Shown: in pieces, positions 21,953 to 32,761 of the stretch
Layout: each line of letters begins with the position of its first letter
Position numbering within the stretch: the first letter of the stretch is position 1
NCBI GenBank assembly: GCA_037178625.1
Contig: CM074135.1
Coordinates: 2,482,001-2,546,000, forward strand
DNA from: Skeletonema tropicum
Lineage: Eukaryota; Bacillariophyta; Thalassiosirophyceae; Thalassiosirales; Thalassiosiraceae
Direction: 5' to 3'
Length of the DNA: 64,000 bases
Position numbers and translations under genes: made by a program
The notes under the pieces: generated by a model
The model's database searches: none
Told to the model about the DNA's origin: nothing
Seen by the model: only the letters and a program-made list of their open reading frames with translations

Positions 21953-23880
21953 GCTACTTTATCTGTGTAACTGATAACAATGAAGAGCTAGTCGCCATAG
22001 CTACGGCACTGTGCGTTCCAGAGTGCATCACAACTGTGTGGTAAGCTTGGATTAGTCATCGCTGTCGAAAGAATGAATACCTTCCTGTAGCCAGGCGAGG
22101 TTAAGACGTACGCCGACGCAACATAAGTACTTACTTTAAGTAGGGAGAAGGGAAGGTGCGTAAGAAGTCGTTACGGATAACCTTGCGTTCAGCAAGGCGC
22201 GTTTGTCGTGTGTGTGACGAAGCAAAAGAGAAGAAGTTTGCAGATTATCATGCGTGGCCCTCTAAATAACAGGCCTTTAATCCCGTATGAAGAAAGAAAA
22301 GATGAGGTCATTGCATTGAAGCTTCCATCTTCCAGCTCTGTCAGTCATAGAAAAGAGAAGGCGAGGAAGCGTACGCGATCAACACAAAATGCGACATCTT
22401 CATTTACTTATCGAAAAATACACAAATCGATGAGAGGTTTCATCAGAAACAACATCATACTGATCTTAATGACATGAAGATGAAGCCAACAGAGAACCTA
22501 TCCCGAAACACACAAGCCGTTGCAGACACCCTCGCTGCAATTTTCAAGAGGGAAAGCATCACCCATTCATGTTCATACCCTGCGGGTTACCTCGACCTCT
22601 CCGATCCCAATATGGTCACTGCCGATGACCGCTTGAAGTTGGTGGACTGGTGCTACAGATTCGTTGATCACTGCAATTTGTCAAGAGAGACAGTAGCATC
22701 AGGCGATGGAGATGGTCGACCGTTTCCTCTCCATGCCCAGCAACTCCGCCGATGCTGCAAGTGTGTCCGACGAGGCTCTCCGAGATCATGTGAAATTCCA
22801 GCTCCTCGCTGTTACGGCCTTGTATACCTTCATCAAGCTCAACGAGAGGGTAGTCATTTCAAGCGACCTGTTCGCCGAGATGTGCCGTCAAGCCTACTCA
22901 GTCGAGGAGATCGAAGATATGGAGCGCACACTGTTGAATGGCCTATCATGGCGATGCCACGCTCCTACCGCTCATCAAGTTGGACTCTCCATCTTATCCT
23001 TGCTCCTGCCTTCTGTTGAAATCCCAGAGGTGATCTGGGGCTTCCTAATGGATGAGATGAAGTATCTTATCGAGCTTTCTGTGCGAGACTACTACTTCTC
23101 TACAGAACGTTCAAGCACAGTCGCTCTTGCGGCCATACTCGAAGCTATCAGTGACACTTGCAACAATGAACTTCAAGAGTTGCTCGGGACCTATTTATCT
23201 GTCATAATGGAATGCTTCGATATCGACAACGGTCTTCATTTTATTGAAGTCAGGTCAAGGTTCCAAGCACTTAGCAAACTAGGGAGTGTAGTGCAAGAAG
23301 AAGAAGAAGACTTGGTGTTGATGAAAGTGAAAGAATTGTAGAAGGTTCAGCTCAAACTTGCTAGGAATCAAATAGCTTCTCTTTTGAATCAAGGTTATTT
23401 CTATTGCAGAAGAGTGACATCAATTTGACTCCTAGCTTGTACTATAGTATACATTTTTTGTACATCTACATCACATCCCGATCTCCTATCCCGACCTTGT
23501 TCTGCATCTCGATCTCATCTCGACTTTTGTGAAGTAAACTTAAACACGTAGACATCTTATATGTTGTTAGAGCGTTGTGATAATACTTAGGCATAGAATC
23601 AGTGCTTGGATAATTCATCGTAGATGGAATGATAGGCAAATCAATACCACACTGACTCACTCACTACTCACTTTCATCACTCTGCGAGAACAAGTGATGG
23701 AACTGAGTTTTTGATCATCTTGATCGATCGTGACGCATCAGGTTCGTCGTTCGTCGCAGATGCATGCTACCATATGATGTAATCATTGTCATACTTAATC
23801 GAATAATGAAAGGCTTCTTCATTATCGTACAATTAGCTGCCCTCGTTAACTTGCAGTTGGTAAAATCACTCAGCTGTCTA
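21953..23880 (+). repeat. Tandem duplication unit 2
   Basis: This unit starts with GAAGCTACTTTATCTGTGT and runs through the second cyclin copy into the first 25 codons of the lumen-protein gene. It is the source-like unit because its lumen gene is full length. Confidence 0.75.
22474..23341 (+). pseudogene. Cyclin copy B, one-base frameshift at a different site
   Basis: The sequence is almost identical to copy A, and its C-terminal half is open. At 22702 an extra G (GCATCAGGCG against GCATCAGCG in copy A) shifts the frame just before MEMVDRFLSMP. Copy A is intact at that point and copy B is intact where copy A breaks. The copies differ most at the SADAASVSDEALR segment and the E-rich tail, so they are real paralogues and not an assembly duplicate. 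If the extra base is not in the living genome, this would be an ordinary cyclin of about 288 residues. Confidence 0.65.
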
Positions 23881-24856
23881 CCGACGATCGAGAGACGTCA
23901 GTTCTTAGCTGGAGGATGTAGCAGCTTAGCGTTTACCACAGCACTGTGTCCTGCAGTTGCTGCTGCTGATGAAGAAATTGCGTCTCTACTAGATGCAAAA
24001 ACAATTGATTGGAATGGCCCATCTTGGACGGCTGCTCGTTATCGTTCATCGACTTTAAAACAGTCTTCATCCAAGTACGCACCACCTGCAAGCAACAACC
24101 CAATTTTCTATCCACCTTGGATGGAAGGCTATCACAAAGTCAGTTACAAATTCAAGGGTGCATCATTTCCACAGGGTAGGAAGGTATTAACACTTCGCAC
24201 GCCTGGGGCAGGCCTGGGAAGCTGCATGCTGCTGACGAATATAGGCTACAATCCGTCGAGTTTTCCAATCCACTTTATTCGCAATTCGGATGCACAAGTT
24301 TATGAAGATGTGACGTACAACGTTCCAAGAATATTTGAAGCATTCTGGACTCAAGCAAAAGTGTTGGGGGTACAAACTAATTACATACTTGACAATCATG
24401 GACTATCTGATGATCTAACAACGAAATGTCTTGTAACGGGAGTAGGATGCATCGCTCCCAATTTGCGACCTCCGGCAACACGAGTAGCAATCGATTTCAA
24501 TGGACCCACTAGAAGAGGTGGAAGGGTCACTCAGTCCGCTGATTTGACGTTACTGGAATCTTCAGTCCAGGGCGGCGCTGCTGACACTTACTACATAACA
24601 AAAACCTTTTCACAATTACAATGTCAATCAAGATCTGCAGCTATTCTACAAGGAAGTCACGTCTCTACGAAGAAATGAAAATGATGCAATCGATGGAAAG
24701 GTCCGCGTTGCAGCTTTTCTACCAAAATATATCCGTGGGATGGATGCGAACAGTAATGGTGATGGTGATTCATATGATGAAAATGAAGCTGTTGCAATTT
24801 ACGACTACACCATTTCTTTACAAAGGATCGACGAGGCAGAGGCTGCTGCGTTTTGA
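23806..24856 (+). CDS. Thylakoid-lumen-targeted (Tat) plastid protein, one frame break
   Basis: The N-terminus has a secretory signal (MKGFFIIVQLAALVNLQLVK), then a twin-arginine thylakoid signal: ERRQFLAGG, a hydrophobic core SSLAFTTALC and an AVAAAD cleavage site. This predicts passage to the plastid and then the thylakoid lumen by the Tat pathway. The mature domain (WNGPSWTAARYRSSTL, FYPPWMEGYHKVSYKFKGAS, FPQGRKVLTLRTPGAGLGSC, VTYNVPRIFEAFWTQAK) belongs to a conserved plastid family of unknown function; DUF6816 is a possible match from memory. At about 24631 the frame shifts by one base. The true C-terminus, DLQLFYKEVTSLRRNEND to TISLQRIDEAEAAAF, lies in the next frame and ends at 24856. 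It is convergent with the CDC50 gene. Confidence 0.65.
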
Positions 24857-24926
24857 AGTCATTTCCGGCTATAGCTATATAGTTGTCCATAAAGTAACAT
24901 TTATCACAAATGAATAGTACCACTTC

Positions 24927-26165
24927 TCAATCCTCCTTGTACTTCAAGTACCTTCTATCACCCAGTTTTCTCGGATAAATCATTTGAATCACGAAAAAGA
25001 ATATCCCAAGCATAGCCGAAATCGCTCCAACGACAATAAACATCGTGCCCAACCAATGATTCTTTCCTCCAAAGATATAATTGTCACTCACTACCAACGC
25101 CTTGGCACTTTGCGACCGTTCTACTGCCCAATTCGCCTGAACGTTGAATGTTAGCACTGACCCTGCAGGAATGACCACATCAATGTATCCGTAAAGCTTG
25201 CGAAAATTGGGCAATGCCGCAGTACGCATCCACACGACAAAATGTTCGTTCAGTACACCTTCAATAGGAGATACTACCATTGGATACGTCTCATACAAAT
25301 ATTGAGTAGTATCATCCTCAGGGTAGAAATACCGATAAATGGTTCCATCAGGTGCTTGATATGGTTCATTGCAACTCCATTCCGATCCCTCACAAGAGCA
25401 CTCTTCCAAACTAGTGCATTGTTCGGCAACAAACCCTTCTGGTTGACGATATTTCCATTTCAAATCAGATTGCCACGCAATTCCCGTCTCATTCATTACT
25501 GCCCCTTCAATTGGCACACCGTCCGGACCAACAACGGACTCCAGGGTAAACACATCATTAAACAACGTATTGGCAATCAATCCACACGGATTAATCTTAA
25601 TCACCTCTCCCTGCTCGTTCTGTATAGTATTCAACGGTGCACACAATCCCGCCGAAACCATATCCTGCTTCAACTTTCCCAACAACTGGCCCATATCATA
25701 CGACGTCTGATACACCCTATAATTCTGATAGAAATTATTCACCTGATAATGCACCAAAACGGGAGGTTGCAAATCTCCCCTATTGAAAGGAACCTGAAAT
25801 TGAATCTGACAAGTCTTGTTCTGCTTGTACATGAAGTTGGGATTATCCCCAATTTCACATCCCGTAACAAACTCCATGTCGGAGGTTGGATCGAATTTCT
25901 CTTGCGATAGTCCGTTCATATCGGTAGTATGAGACTCGTACACTTTGATTAATTCAATGATGGCATCTGATTTCTTACGAACGACAAACCCAACAGTGAG
26001 AAATACGACACCAATGATGAGATAAATAACAATGACGTAGCGTGAGTCTAACAGAGGCTGCCATGATTTCATCCGTTGTTGTGTGATTGCCACATCTCTG
26101 GGACGTACGGGCGTGTTTCTCTTATCGACTGTTATTTTCGTCTTTGCTGTGTTTACTGCTGGGGT
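24927..26165 (-). CDS. CDC50/LEM3 family P4-ATPase beta subunit
   Basis: This is the accessory subunit required for folding and export of phospholipid flippases. It has two membrane segments (YVIVIYLIIGVVFLTVGF near the N-terminus, MFIVVGAISAMLGIFFFVI near the C-terminus) with a large exoplasmic loop between them. Family signatures are QQRMKSWQPLLD before the first segment, YQNYRVYQTSYD, the strongly conserved PCGLIANTLFND, and NHWLGTMF before the second segment. An EGF-like cysteine cluster (CTSLEECSCEGSEWSC) is in the loop. The frame is open to 26165 without an ATG beyond residue M at 26072. The conserved RPRDVAITQQR stretch lies upstream of that ATG, so the real start is probably in an upstream exon, possibly with ATG at 26324. 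Confidence 0.88.
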   Translation of the reverse strand, partial: TPAVNTAKTKITVDKRNTPVRPRDVAITQQRMKSWQPLLDSRYVIVIYLIIGVVFLTVGFVVRKKSDAIIELIKVYESHTTDMNGLSQEKFDPTSDMEFVTGCEIGDNPNFMYKQNKTCQIQFQVPFNRGDLQPPVLVHYQVNNFYQNYRVYQTSYDMGQLLGKLKQDMVSAGLCAPLNTIQNEQGEVIKINPCGLIANTLFNDVFTLESVVGPDGVPIEGAVMNETGIAWQSDLKWKYRQPEGFVAEQCTSLEECSCEGSEWSCNEPYQAPDGTIYRYFYPEDDTTQYLYETYPMVVSPIEGVLNEHFVVWMRTAALPNFRKLYGYIDVVIPAGSVLTFNVQANWAVERSQSAKALVVSDNYIFGGKNHWLGTMFIVVGAISAMLGIFFFVIQMIYPRKLGDRRYLKYKED

Positions 26166-27136
26166 CTACGGAGACGGAGGATGGTGTAGGTGATGAAATC
26201 TGTACCACTGATTTTTCACGAGAGGTGTTATTTCTGGGGGGAGTTTTGTACGTTGTTGTTTCCCAGATCGATATGATTCGGAGGGTCTTCGTCCTCTGAA
26301 TTCTTGTTCTATGGTTACATGCATTGTTGCTGTAGTGTAATTACTCCTATCTAATGACTATCGTAGGGACCCCTGTCAATAGTATGTAGGTACTATCCAC
26401 TTAGCTTTTTCATGGTGTTGTATTGAGGTTTGAGGCAAATAAAAAAGGCGCGAAATTCAAAGAGGAAAAATTTAAAATTCGCACCTACCTACAAACGTTT
26501 ACTACTACTAAACAGTTAAAGTTATCTATTGGTAGTAGATACTATCCTACACGTAAGTTCTCCGTTCATTCTGCCAACTCACAAGCTCTCACAACGCGCA
26601 GGGAGTCAGGTACATCAGGATGCGAACTCACAGATGGGAATTCCTCTTCCTCATATCTTTTGGCGATAAGCTTCAAATATTTGTAAAATATTTTATTTGA
26701 TTTACACATCACATGTTGTTAATGTGGTGGTAATATGCAAGCGACGAAGAACGTCTAGTTCAAGCTCCCTCCTATCACTTCTCTGGACAAAAGTTGTCAA
26801 CCTATGATTTAACGTCTGTCCAAACTTTACAACCTACAATTGTAATTCATCCTAATCAGAAAAAATACCTCAAAACGACGTGATTGTACCGATCTTCGAA
26901 GCAAAAGAGAGGAAGAGATCGTGAGGTGTCTAAGGAACACTCAGCCTGACGCAGTACGCACGTAGCCAGCCACTTCCTTTGTGCATCATGGCATGATTCC
27001 AACAGATCTCAGTTTGTTTGAGTTAGCAAGATACGTCCTACCCCGTAACCGTAGCCACGAACGCTATTATTATCAAGCTGCTTATTAATGAACTCAAGCT
27101 TGGACGTTGTCTATCGTATAAAGTTAATTGAATAAC
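26166..27136. other. Intergenic, possibly the first exon of the CDC50 gene at 26216-26324
   Basis: On the minus strand, ATG 26324 opens a frame (MHVTIEQEFRGRRPSES) that reaches a GTACAG donor near 26215. A 40-bp intron would join it to the CDC50 frame, but that is short for this genome. Nothing else is recognisable. Confidence 0.3.
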
Positions 27137-27689
27137 ATGGTGTGTGGACAGAACTCCTTTTCAGCGGCGGCTTTGCTACTGCTAATCTTTTCGGCGGTGT
27201 TAACTTCAAGTACTACTGAGGCATACGCTTTTGCCTCCTCATCGTCCTCCAAGACGAGATATTACTCTGTTGTTCCCACCAACAATGGAAGGAAACAACG
27301 GATACACCGAACCTCTCATCGAGCAGATGGGAGTGCAGTAACTTTGTATCTTTTTCCAAGTTCCCCGGCCATGACCTCTGCGACGAATCATCCGCCGCGG
27401 AAACATTCCTATCAATAACATTAGGAAGAACACGAAAAGTGCCCTCCCAGCCATGAGCCAATCCGTACTAGCAGAGAGTGATACACTCCCCAGCTTTTCT
27501 ACGGCCCATGGGTTGTTGAGCCCTGAAATCGTCATGCGTATCGCCGACTCAAACGATCTGGAAATGAATGGTGCCTTACATAGATTCCTCAAGACCTACA
27601 AGAGTCGAGGACCTATGGCATGTCTTTCCATGTTGTCGGATCCGGATATCCTACCGGAGTTGACAAGGGCTATGAGGGACGTTGCTTAA
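27137..27689 (+). CDS. Small plastid-targeted protein, two exons, unknown
   Basis: Exon 1 (27137-27345) encodes a signal peptide (SAAALLLLIFSAVLTSS) followed by EAYAF-ASSSSS, an ASAF-like plastid cleavage motif with phenylalanine at the expected position, and a basic transit segment. A 79-bp intron (27346-27424, GTATCT to CATTAG) restores the frame as GSAVTL-KNTKSALPAMSQS. The mature part is about 85 residues and largely helical (VMRIADSNDLEMNGALHRFL, MLSDPDILPELTRAMRDVA). No known family was recognised. Without the intron the protein would end at 27418. Confidence 0.6.
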
Positions 27690-28417
27690 ACCAACACTCT
27701 CAGGGGTTCGGGTTGCGGTGATGGGATGGAGTAAGGCGGGGGCTACTGCCTGCTATTTTCTCCCTACATCGCCACTTCCGTTGTATCATCAAGTCTATCG
27801 CGTTTTTCCAAGTGTACCAATCCGGGTAAGGAGTACACAAGGGGTTAACAAACCAAATCAAGTCTCCTAGGAAAACACTGTCGCCCACGCACGCTATAAG
27901 ACAGTGGAGACTTGGGAATCTTCACAGAATTCTTTCAGAGTTCTCTTCAAGATTTTTTCTTCTATTCTCTCACTTAAGGGAGTAGAATCCAAGATTGTAA
28001 ATAGTAATAGTGTAATTGATAGTAGTATCAGATCAAAACACATAATGTATCGCGTTGGTATTTGTTTTCCAAAGCTTAAGTAGGGGCGTCATGAGGAATG
28101 TGTGAGAAAGAAAGGGTTCACATACAATTGATCTGTCAGCATCCTACATTTCATTCATTAGCAACCTTTGTGATGTACGTGTAAAATTTGCCTGCCAACA
28201 AGAGAAAAGGGAAAGCGCTGCCCCTCAGAAGAATATGGTCTGGGTGATAATGAGTGGTTCAAGAAGTCTAGTTTGCATAATCGATTTATCACATTCCATG
28301 TGTATTACATAACACATATAGATTTCCCGGAGCCAAAGAAACACTGATGTGAAATTGTCTATTTTACAGAGAGCAATTTTACATGTACATTGAAAAATTT
28401 ACTTGTTAACAATCACG
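27690..28417. other. Intergenic, no gene seen
   Basis: Open frames at 27682-27888 overlap on both strands and look fortuitous. I recognised no repeat here. Confidence 0.45.
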
Positions 28418-29883
28418 CTAGATCCGACGTCTCTTGCATCCGAGAGACTTGAAATCGTTCTCTGTTTCTGCTATATTCCCTTCTGCCTCTTCGATTGCAG
28501 CAATCTCAGTTCGCAGTGTCTCTACTGTAGCAGCATGCTTATTTATGATAGACAGATGATGTTCCAAACGTTCCTGCAGAAACTTTTTCCTATTAATGAT
28601 GGAAAGCAATCCTGCAATTGACGATACTAATGCAAGAAAGAGCTCGCTTCGCCCATGATGCTGATATACCATTGAGAGAACCTCAGGCAGATGGAGAGGA
28701 TTAATCTGACTGTAAAGTGCTTCGTTGCATATGTCAACATCCTGTAGTTCACACAATAAAGCTCTTTCCTCTGCTGTTTAGCTGGGTGCATATTACCTTT
28801 ATTTTGCCAGCTTCCGCTGCGATATCATCTGCATCGACCTGTGAGGATGTATTTGTTTGGAGAGCTTTACTTATTCGATGCTAAGCCGATCGGGAGTATT
28901 GAATTCAAACATACTCCCTGTCTCGAAGCTTTTGCCAAACGTCGTCAGGGTATGATTCGATTGTAATGTTGCATCGATGCTGGAAATGTCATTGACTAGC
29001 TTCAGCAATAAAGCTTCCCCCTTCATGGTAATCCTCTCATTTTCATCAAGAGTCATGACTATTAAGGAAGTATTTTTTCTCAGGGCATTAACAAGAATTG
29101 CAACTCCTTCATCATCAATGTTGTTTTCCTTAAGACCAATCATCTCTAGTATTGCATCCTCTTTCAGCAGCAACTTCGTTAATTCACGGCATCCTTCTGA
29201 ATTAATATTGTTTCCAACCAAGCTGACGAATTTTAAGCATTTGGGGATGTGGTCACCATCTATTTCAAGATTCTCCACGCCACACCGTCCACACATTAAC
29301 ATTTCGATAGGACTGTCTCGCAATGCGTGAAACACGATGTTAAATCCTTCTGATTCGTATATTGTTACGACCGAGATCCAAAGTTATGAGACTGCTTGAA
29401 TTCATCAAAAATGGAACCGATCGCCTGTACTCCACTCACTCCAACTCTATTCCGAGATAAACAAATAGATCTAATTGTGTTACTTCTTGTCAAGCCTTTG
29501 AAAATTGATATCACATTTTCGTCACTCAGAACTCCAGTGTCAGTGGATTCATTGATGTAATTGATTGACAGGGTGAAATATATATGTAACAAATGTTCGT
29601 TACCCTGAATCTCTCGCCCCAATGTCTCCCAGTTCTCCTCGGCCCAAGGAGGTTCGGATATGCTATCTGCTGCCGTCTTAACAAACAAGTATGTTTTGTG
29701 CGGAAGATTATCCCCCACAAGATGCAACTGTCCCACACGAATTATGTCATCGTCGGTTTCATCTACAGCGTCATCCTCTATCGAGCTAACGTCCGAATCT
29801 CCACTGAGAAAGCCGGCTGAGTCTACAGACGATTCGCTACCATCATCGCTATCATGGCTATCATTATCACTACTGCTTGACAT
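28418..29883 (-). pseudogene. Leucine-rich-repeat protein, copy 2, several frame breaks
   Basis: It has the same architecture as the copies at 0.2-1.6 and 46.4-47.7 kb. The N-terminus is acidic and serine-rich (MSSSSDNDSHDSDDGSESS), LRR units follow (FVSLVGNNINSEGCRELTKL, LKENNIDDEGVAILVNAL), and the C-terminal block is LHLPEVLSMVYQHHGRSELF with a coiled coil ending CKRRRI. The frame is lost near 29380, again near 29340, and again between 28870 and 28760, where the AGKIKV..TQLNS segment of the family can still be read. It is therefore a decaying copy. The role is unknown. Confidence 0.65.
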
Positions 29884-30242
29884 GGTAATATTTGGAGTTT
29901 AGCAAGAATACAAAATCAATTGATATTTATTACGTCAAAGCGTGTCAATAAGTAGCCTTCTCTTGATCTTGATATTTTGAGCCTCATCAGTTCCTTTGCT
30001 TTGGTTCTTGCAATATTCAATATTCACAGCTCAACAGCAATTAACCCCTCAACTACATCTGTAGGGCTGTTGCTTCCCTCAGAGGAATCAATAGAAAAAT
30101 CAGGGAATTAGATTTCTAATAGGAGCTCCCAGAATAGACATACGACACACAGCACCGTTGTGTGTTTTGTTTGGCAAGTGAAAGTACTGGTAGATCCCGT
30201 TGTTGCTGATGGCAGTGATAAATAATCAGATAATCGTACAAC

Positions 30243-31985
30243 ATGAACCATGAGCGAAGCAGCAGCTCCAACAGCAGGGGAGACTGGCGTGAATCCATTT
30301 CCCAATCCTATCGCTCCGGAGAAGTCCGCTCCATCGCCGAAGTATTAGCCAGTCTCGAACCCGGAGCCACCTCCGCCTCTAAAAAAATGTTGGCAATGAA
30401 ATTTGAAGATTCGATATTCAAGGCTGCCTCTTCTATGGATGATTATCGTAAAACTATTGAAAAAAGAATCAAGCGATTAAAGAAGCATTATGCCAAGCAG
30501 CAGGCTGCTGCGGGTGGTGTGAAAGAGGAGAATGCGGATTTAGTTCGAGAGAAAGAGCTGATATTTCAAAAGGCAATACGGGATGAATACAGTGAGAAAT
30601 TGATTTACATTGTCAAGCATGCTGATAAGGCTGTGCACGTGACGCGCATGACGGCTGGGGAGCAGAAGGCAAAGGTGCTGAATGATCACTGCGATACTTT
30701 AAAGAAGAGGGCGTTGCAACTGGGTGTCAAGTTGGAGGGAGTAGCGCCTCTGCCAAAGTTAAATCATGACATGAAATTCTTGACACAACTCAAAAGTGCT
30801 CTGGATACTATTGTCGATACAGTGCGTAGTCACGTCGTCAAGGTGGAAGATTTGAACTTATTCCTTGAGGAACAATTGGATAGTGCTGACAAAAAACTGC
30901 TCAAGAGTGAAAATTCTAATATATTAAGAAAGGCTCTGCAGGATGCAGTCGATGCGGACAGTAATGCACAATTCACAGTGGATCAAATGAAATTATTGAC
31001 GGAAATATTAAATGTTCCTACACCTATACCGAGGAGAAATCAAGATGCCGATATGGTAAGGGCGGCATTGTCACGGATAGAAAAGATACGTGCGAGCACA
31101 CAGGCCATATTGATTTACTGCGGTCTTACGGCAGAAGAAAAGACTTCGTTCCCGGGATCACTGAAAAAGAGTAGTGCCATTTTGAAAGAGAATTTGCTTG
31201 CGTTAGAGAAGGATCATAGTCATCTCTTCGAAGATGTAGAAGAGAAGGATAAAGATGGGAACCCGATCATCAAACTCGAAGATGCATGGAATAAGCATTT
31301 ACAGTATGTGGATCAAACAGTTCAGTCCGCTGCCGACATGGACGCTGATGATATCACTGTCGAAGACGAACCAGCCACAAAGCGCCAAAAGATAGACGAA
31401 GAGACAACTAGTCCACTAGTTGAGACAAAAAAGATGGTGATATCGGCCCGAGTTCTTCTCACTCCCGGACGCAAACCGATTTATACACTAATTCCTGAAT
31501 TGAAGAAGAAGAATGCAGTTCTCATTAAAAATGGTTCTGTGTCATCCATTCGAATGGAATTTGGTACTGCATTTGAAATGACGATCTACTTCAAACCACT
31601 GCTTGTGACGATACGAGCAATGAACAAAGAAGATGAAGTGACAGCTGCTACTGGTACGGGCCTGTCGGCTCTCTCTAGCGGGATTCAATGGCCATCACTC
31701 CATCAGGGATTGAACACTGGTGAAGCAACGGATGGTAAACGAAACCAAGTATCAGTCCTTGGTGTTTCGGGCACACCTGCCACACTCGGACCAATAATTG
31801 CCAAGCAATTAGAGTATGCAAGTGCACAAGCAACACATGTGCTGAGGAAATGCTTCGCAGAAAGGGTCAATGACAAGGACTCTCAATTTGAGATTGAAAT
31901 AATGGAAGCTAGTGCTCTGATTAAGTTTATGAGGATAGTTCGCTCCACCTATCACAATGGGAAATGGGTAGATGTAGAAGACTAA
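30243..31985 (+). CDS. KIX-domain protein, Mediator subunit 15-like
   Basis: The 580-residue product is nuclear by prediction and lacks membrane segments. Residues about 10-75 (GDWRESISQSYRSGEVRSIA, then KKMLAMKFEDSIFKAASSMD and DYRKTIEKRIKRL) follow the KIX fold pattern seen at the N-terminus of plant and fungal Mediator subunit 15: WR...R..V..I, then KFE..IF..A.S..DY...I. A helical middle region and a basic nuclear localisation-like ATKRQKIDEE precede a conserved C-terminal domain (VISARVLLTPGRKPIYTLIP ... FMRIVRSTYHNGKW). The assignment to Mediator is inference from the KIX-like segment and length. The frame is complete and intronless. It is convergent with the small gene at 32029, with 43 bp between the stops. 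Confidence 0.6.
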   Translation: MNHERSSSSNSRGDWRESISQSYRSGEVRSIAEVLASLEPGATSASKKMLAMKFEDSIFKAASSMDDYRKTIEKRIKRLKKHYAKQQAAAGGVKEENADLVREKELIFQKAIRDEYSEKLIYIVKHADKAVHVTRMTAGEQKAKVLNDHCDTLKKRALQLGVKLEGVAPLPKLNHDMKFLTQLKSALDTIVDTVRSHVVKVEDLNLFLEEQLDSADKKLLKSENSNILRKALQDAVDADSNAQFTVDQMKLLTEILNVPTPIPRRNQDADMVRAALSRIEKIRASTQAILIYCGLTAEEKTSFPGSLKKSSAILKENLLALEKDHSHLFEDVEEKDKDGNPIIKLEDAWNKHLQYVDQTVQSAADMDADDITVEDEPATKRQKIDEETTSPLVETKKMVISARVLLTPGRKPIYTLIPELKKKNAVLIKNGSVSSIRMEFGTAFEMTIYFKPLLVTIRAMNKEDEVTAATGTGLSALSSGIQWPSLHQGLNTGEATDGKRNQVSVLGVSGTPATLGPIIAKQLEYASAQATHVLRKCFAERVNDKDSQFEIEIMEASALIKFMRIVRSTYHNGKWVDVED

Positions 31986-32028
31986 CACAATTCAATATCG
32001 TTTTGCCATCTTGCACCCCTTAATATAA

Positions 32029-32418
32029 TTACTTACCATCAAGTATCTCTTGAAGTGCCCTAACTGACTCTTCCACGTCACCACCCCACCCATAAGCGTC
32101 TAGTTGCTCCATGGATTCCATGATTTCTTCAAACACAGCATGATCTTCATCATCAACTTTATCGGGCAGAAATGAAATGGCCTCTTCCAACCGTTCATTC
32201 CAATCCATTACGAACATTCCACCTTCTCCGTAACTATCATCCAATGTCCCCGACCACTCATTGAAAAAGTCAAGAATGGGTATAAGCATTCGAATGGCCA
32301 AAATGCCATCTTCGGCACGGAGTGCTTCATCCACTTGGTTGCTCAGGATAGGGCCCAAGTTGTGTCCACATAGACCAGAAAATTTCTTGAATTTTACCCT
32401 TGCGCACTTGCATGCTTT
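32029..32418 (-). CDS. Small conserved-looking protein without a clear start
   Basis: The frame encodes an acidic helical protein (ILSNQVDEALRAEDGILAIR, LIPILDFFNEWSGTLDD, EDHAVFEEIMESMEQLDAYG). It is open from 32418, where a TAA precedes it, but the only ATG is internal at about 32289. The N-terminal part KFSGLCGHNLGPILSNQ also looks coding. Either an upstream exon supplies the start, or the gene lost its 5' end when the transposon at 32.5-35 kb inserted. No family was recognised. Confidence 0.45.
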   Translation of the reverse strand, partial: KACKCARVKFKKFSGLCGHNLGPILSNQVDEALRAEDGILAIRMLIPILDFFNEWSGTLDDSYGEGGMFVMDWNERLEEAISFLPDKVDDEDHAVFEEIMESMEQLDAYGWGGDVEESVRALQEILDGK

Positions 32419-32479
32419 TTATATTTACCTCGAGTCTCCATTTTTTTCGATTTTTAAAAATGTTCGTTTCTTGTAAAGT

Positions 32480-32749
32480 TTAACACGGTAGCCCCCATAC
32501 TAAATGGGACCCCTCTGCCATCAAGGCCGAGTTGGAGAAGGGTCGGATCTGACGCCGCAACTCGATGCCACTATGCCATACGAGGTTGGGAGACCCTTCA
32601 GGACCGGGCTGTGCGACCTTGGTCACCGAGATATCGTCATTTGAATTTATGAATTTTCCCCATTTCGTGTCGGCTGGACATCTCTTGTGTATGTGTTCGT
32701 AGGTGTCCTTTGTGTGGCCTACGAAGCCAAAATATGAGTAGTAATGCAT
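32480..32749 (-). CDS. Short open frame at the 3' edge of the transposase gene
   Basis: It encodes 89 residues including GFVGHTKDTYEHIHKRCPA and KFINSNDDISVTK. It directly follows the transposase stop, so it may be part of the mobile element. The C-H-H-C-like spacing is suggestive of a zinc knuckle but not convincing. Confidence 0.25.
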   Translation of the reverse strand: MHYYSYFGFVGHTKDTYEHIHKRCPADTKWGKFINSNDDISVTKVAQPGPEGSPNLVWHSGIELRRQIRPFSNSALMAEGSHLVWGLPC

Positions 32750-32761
32750 TAGTGTTATTAA

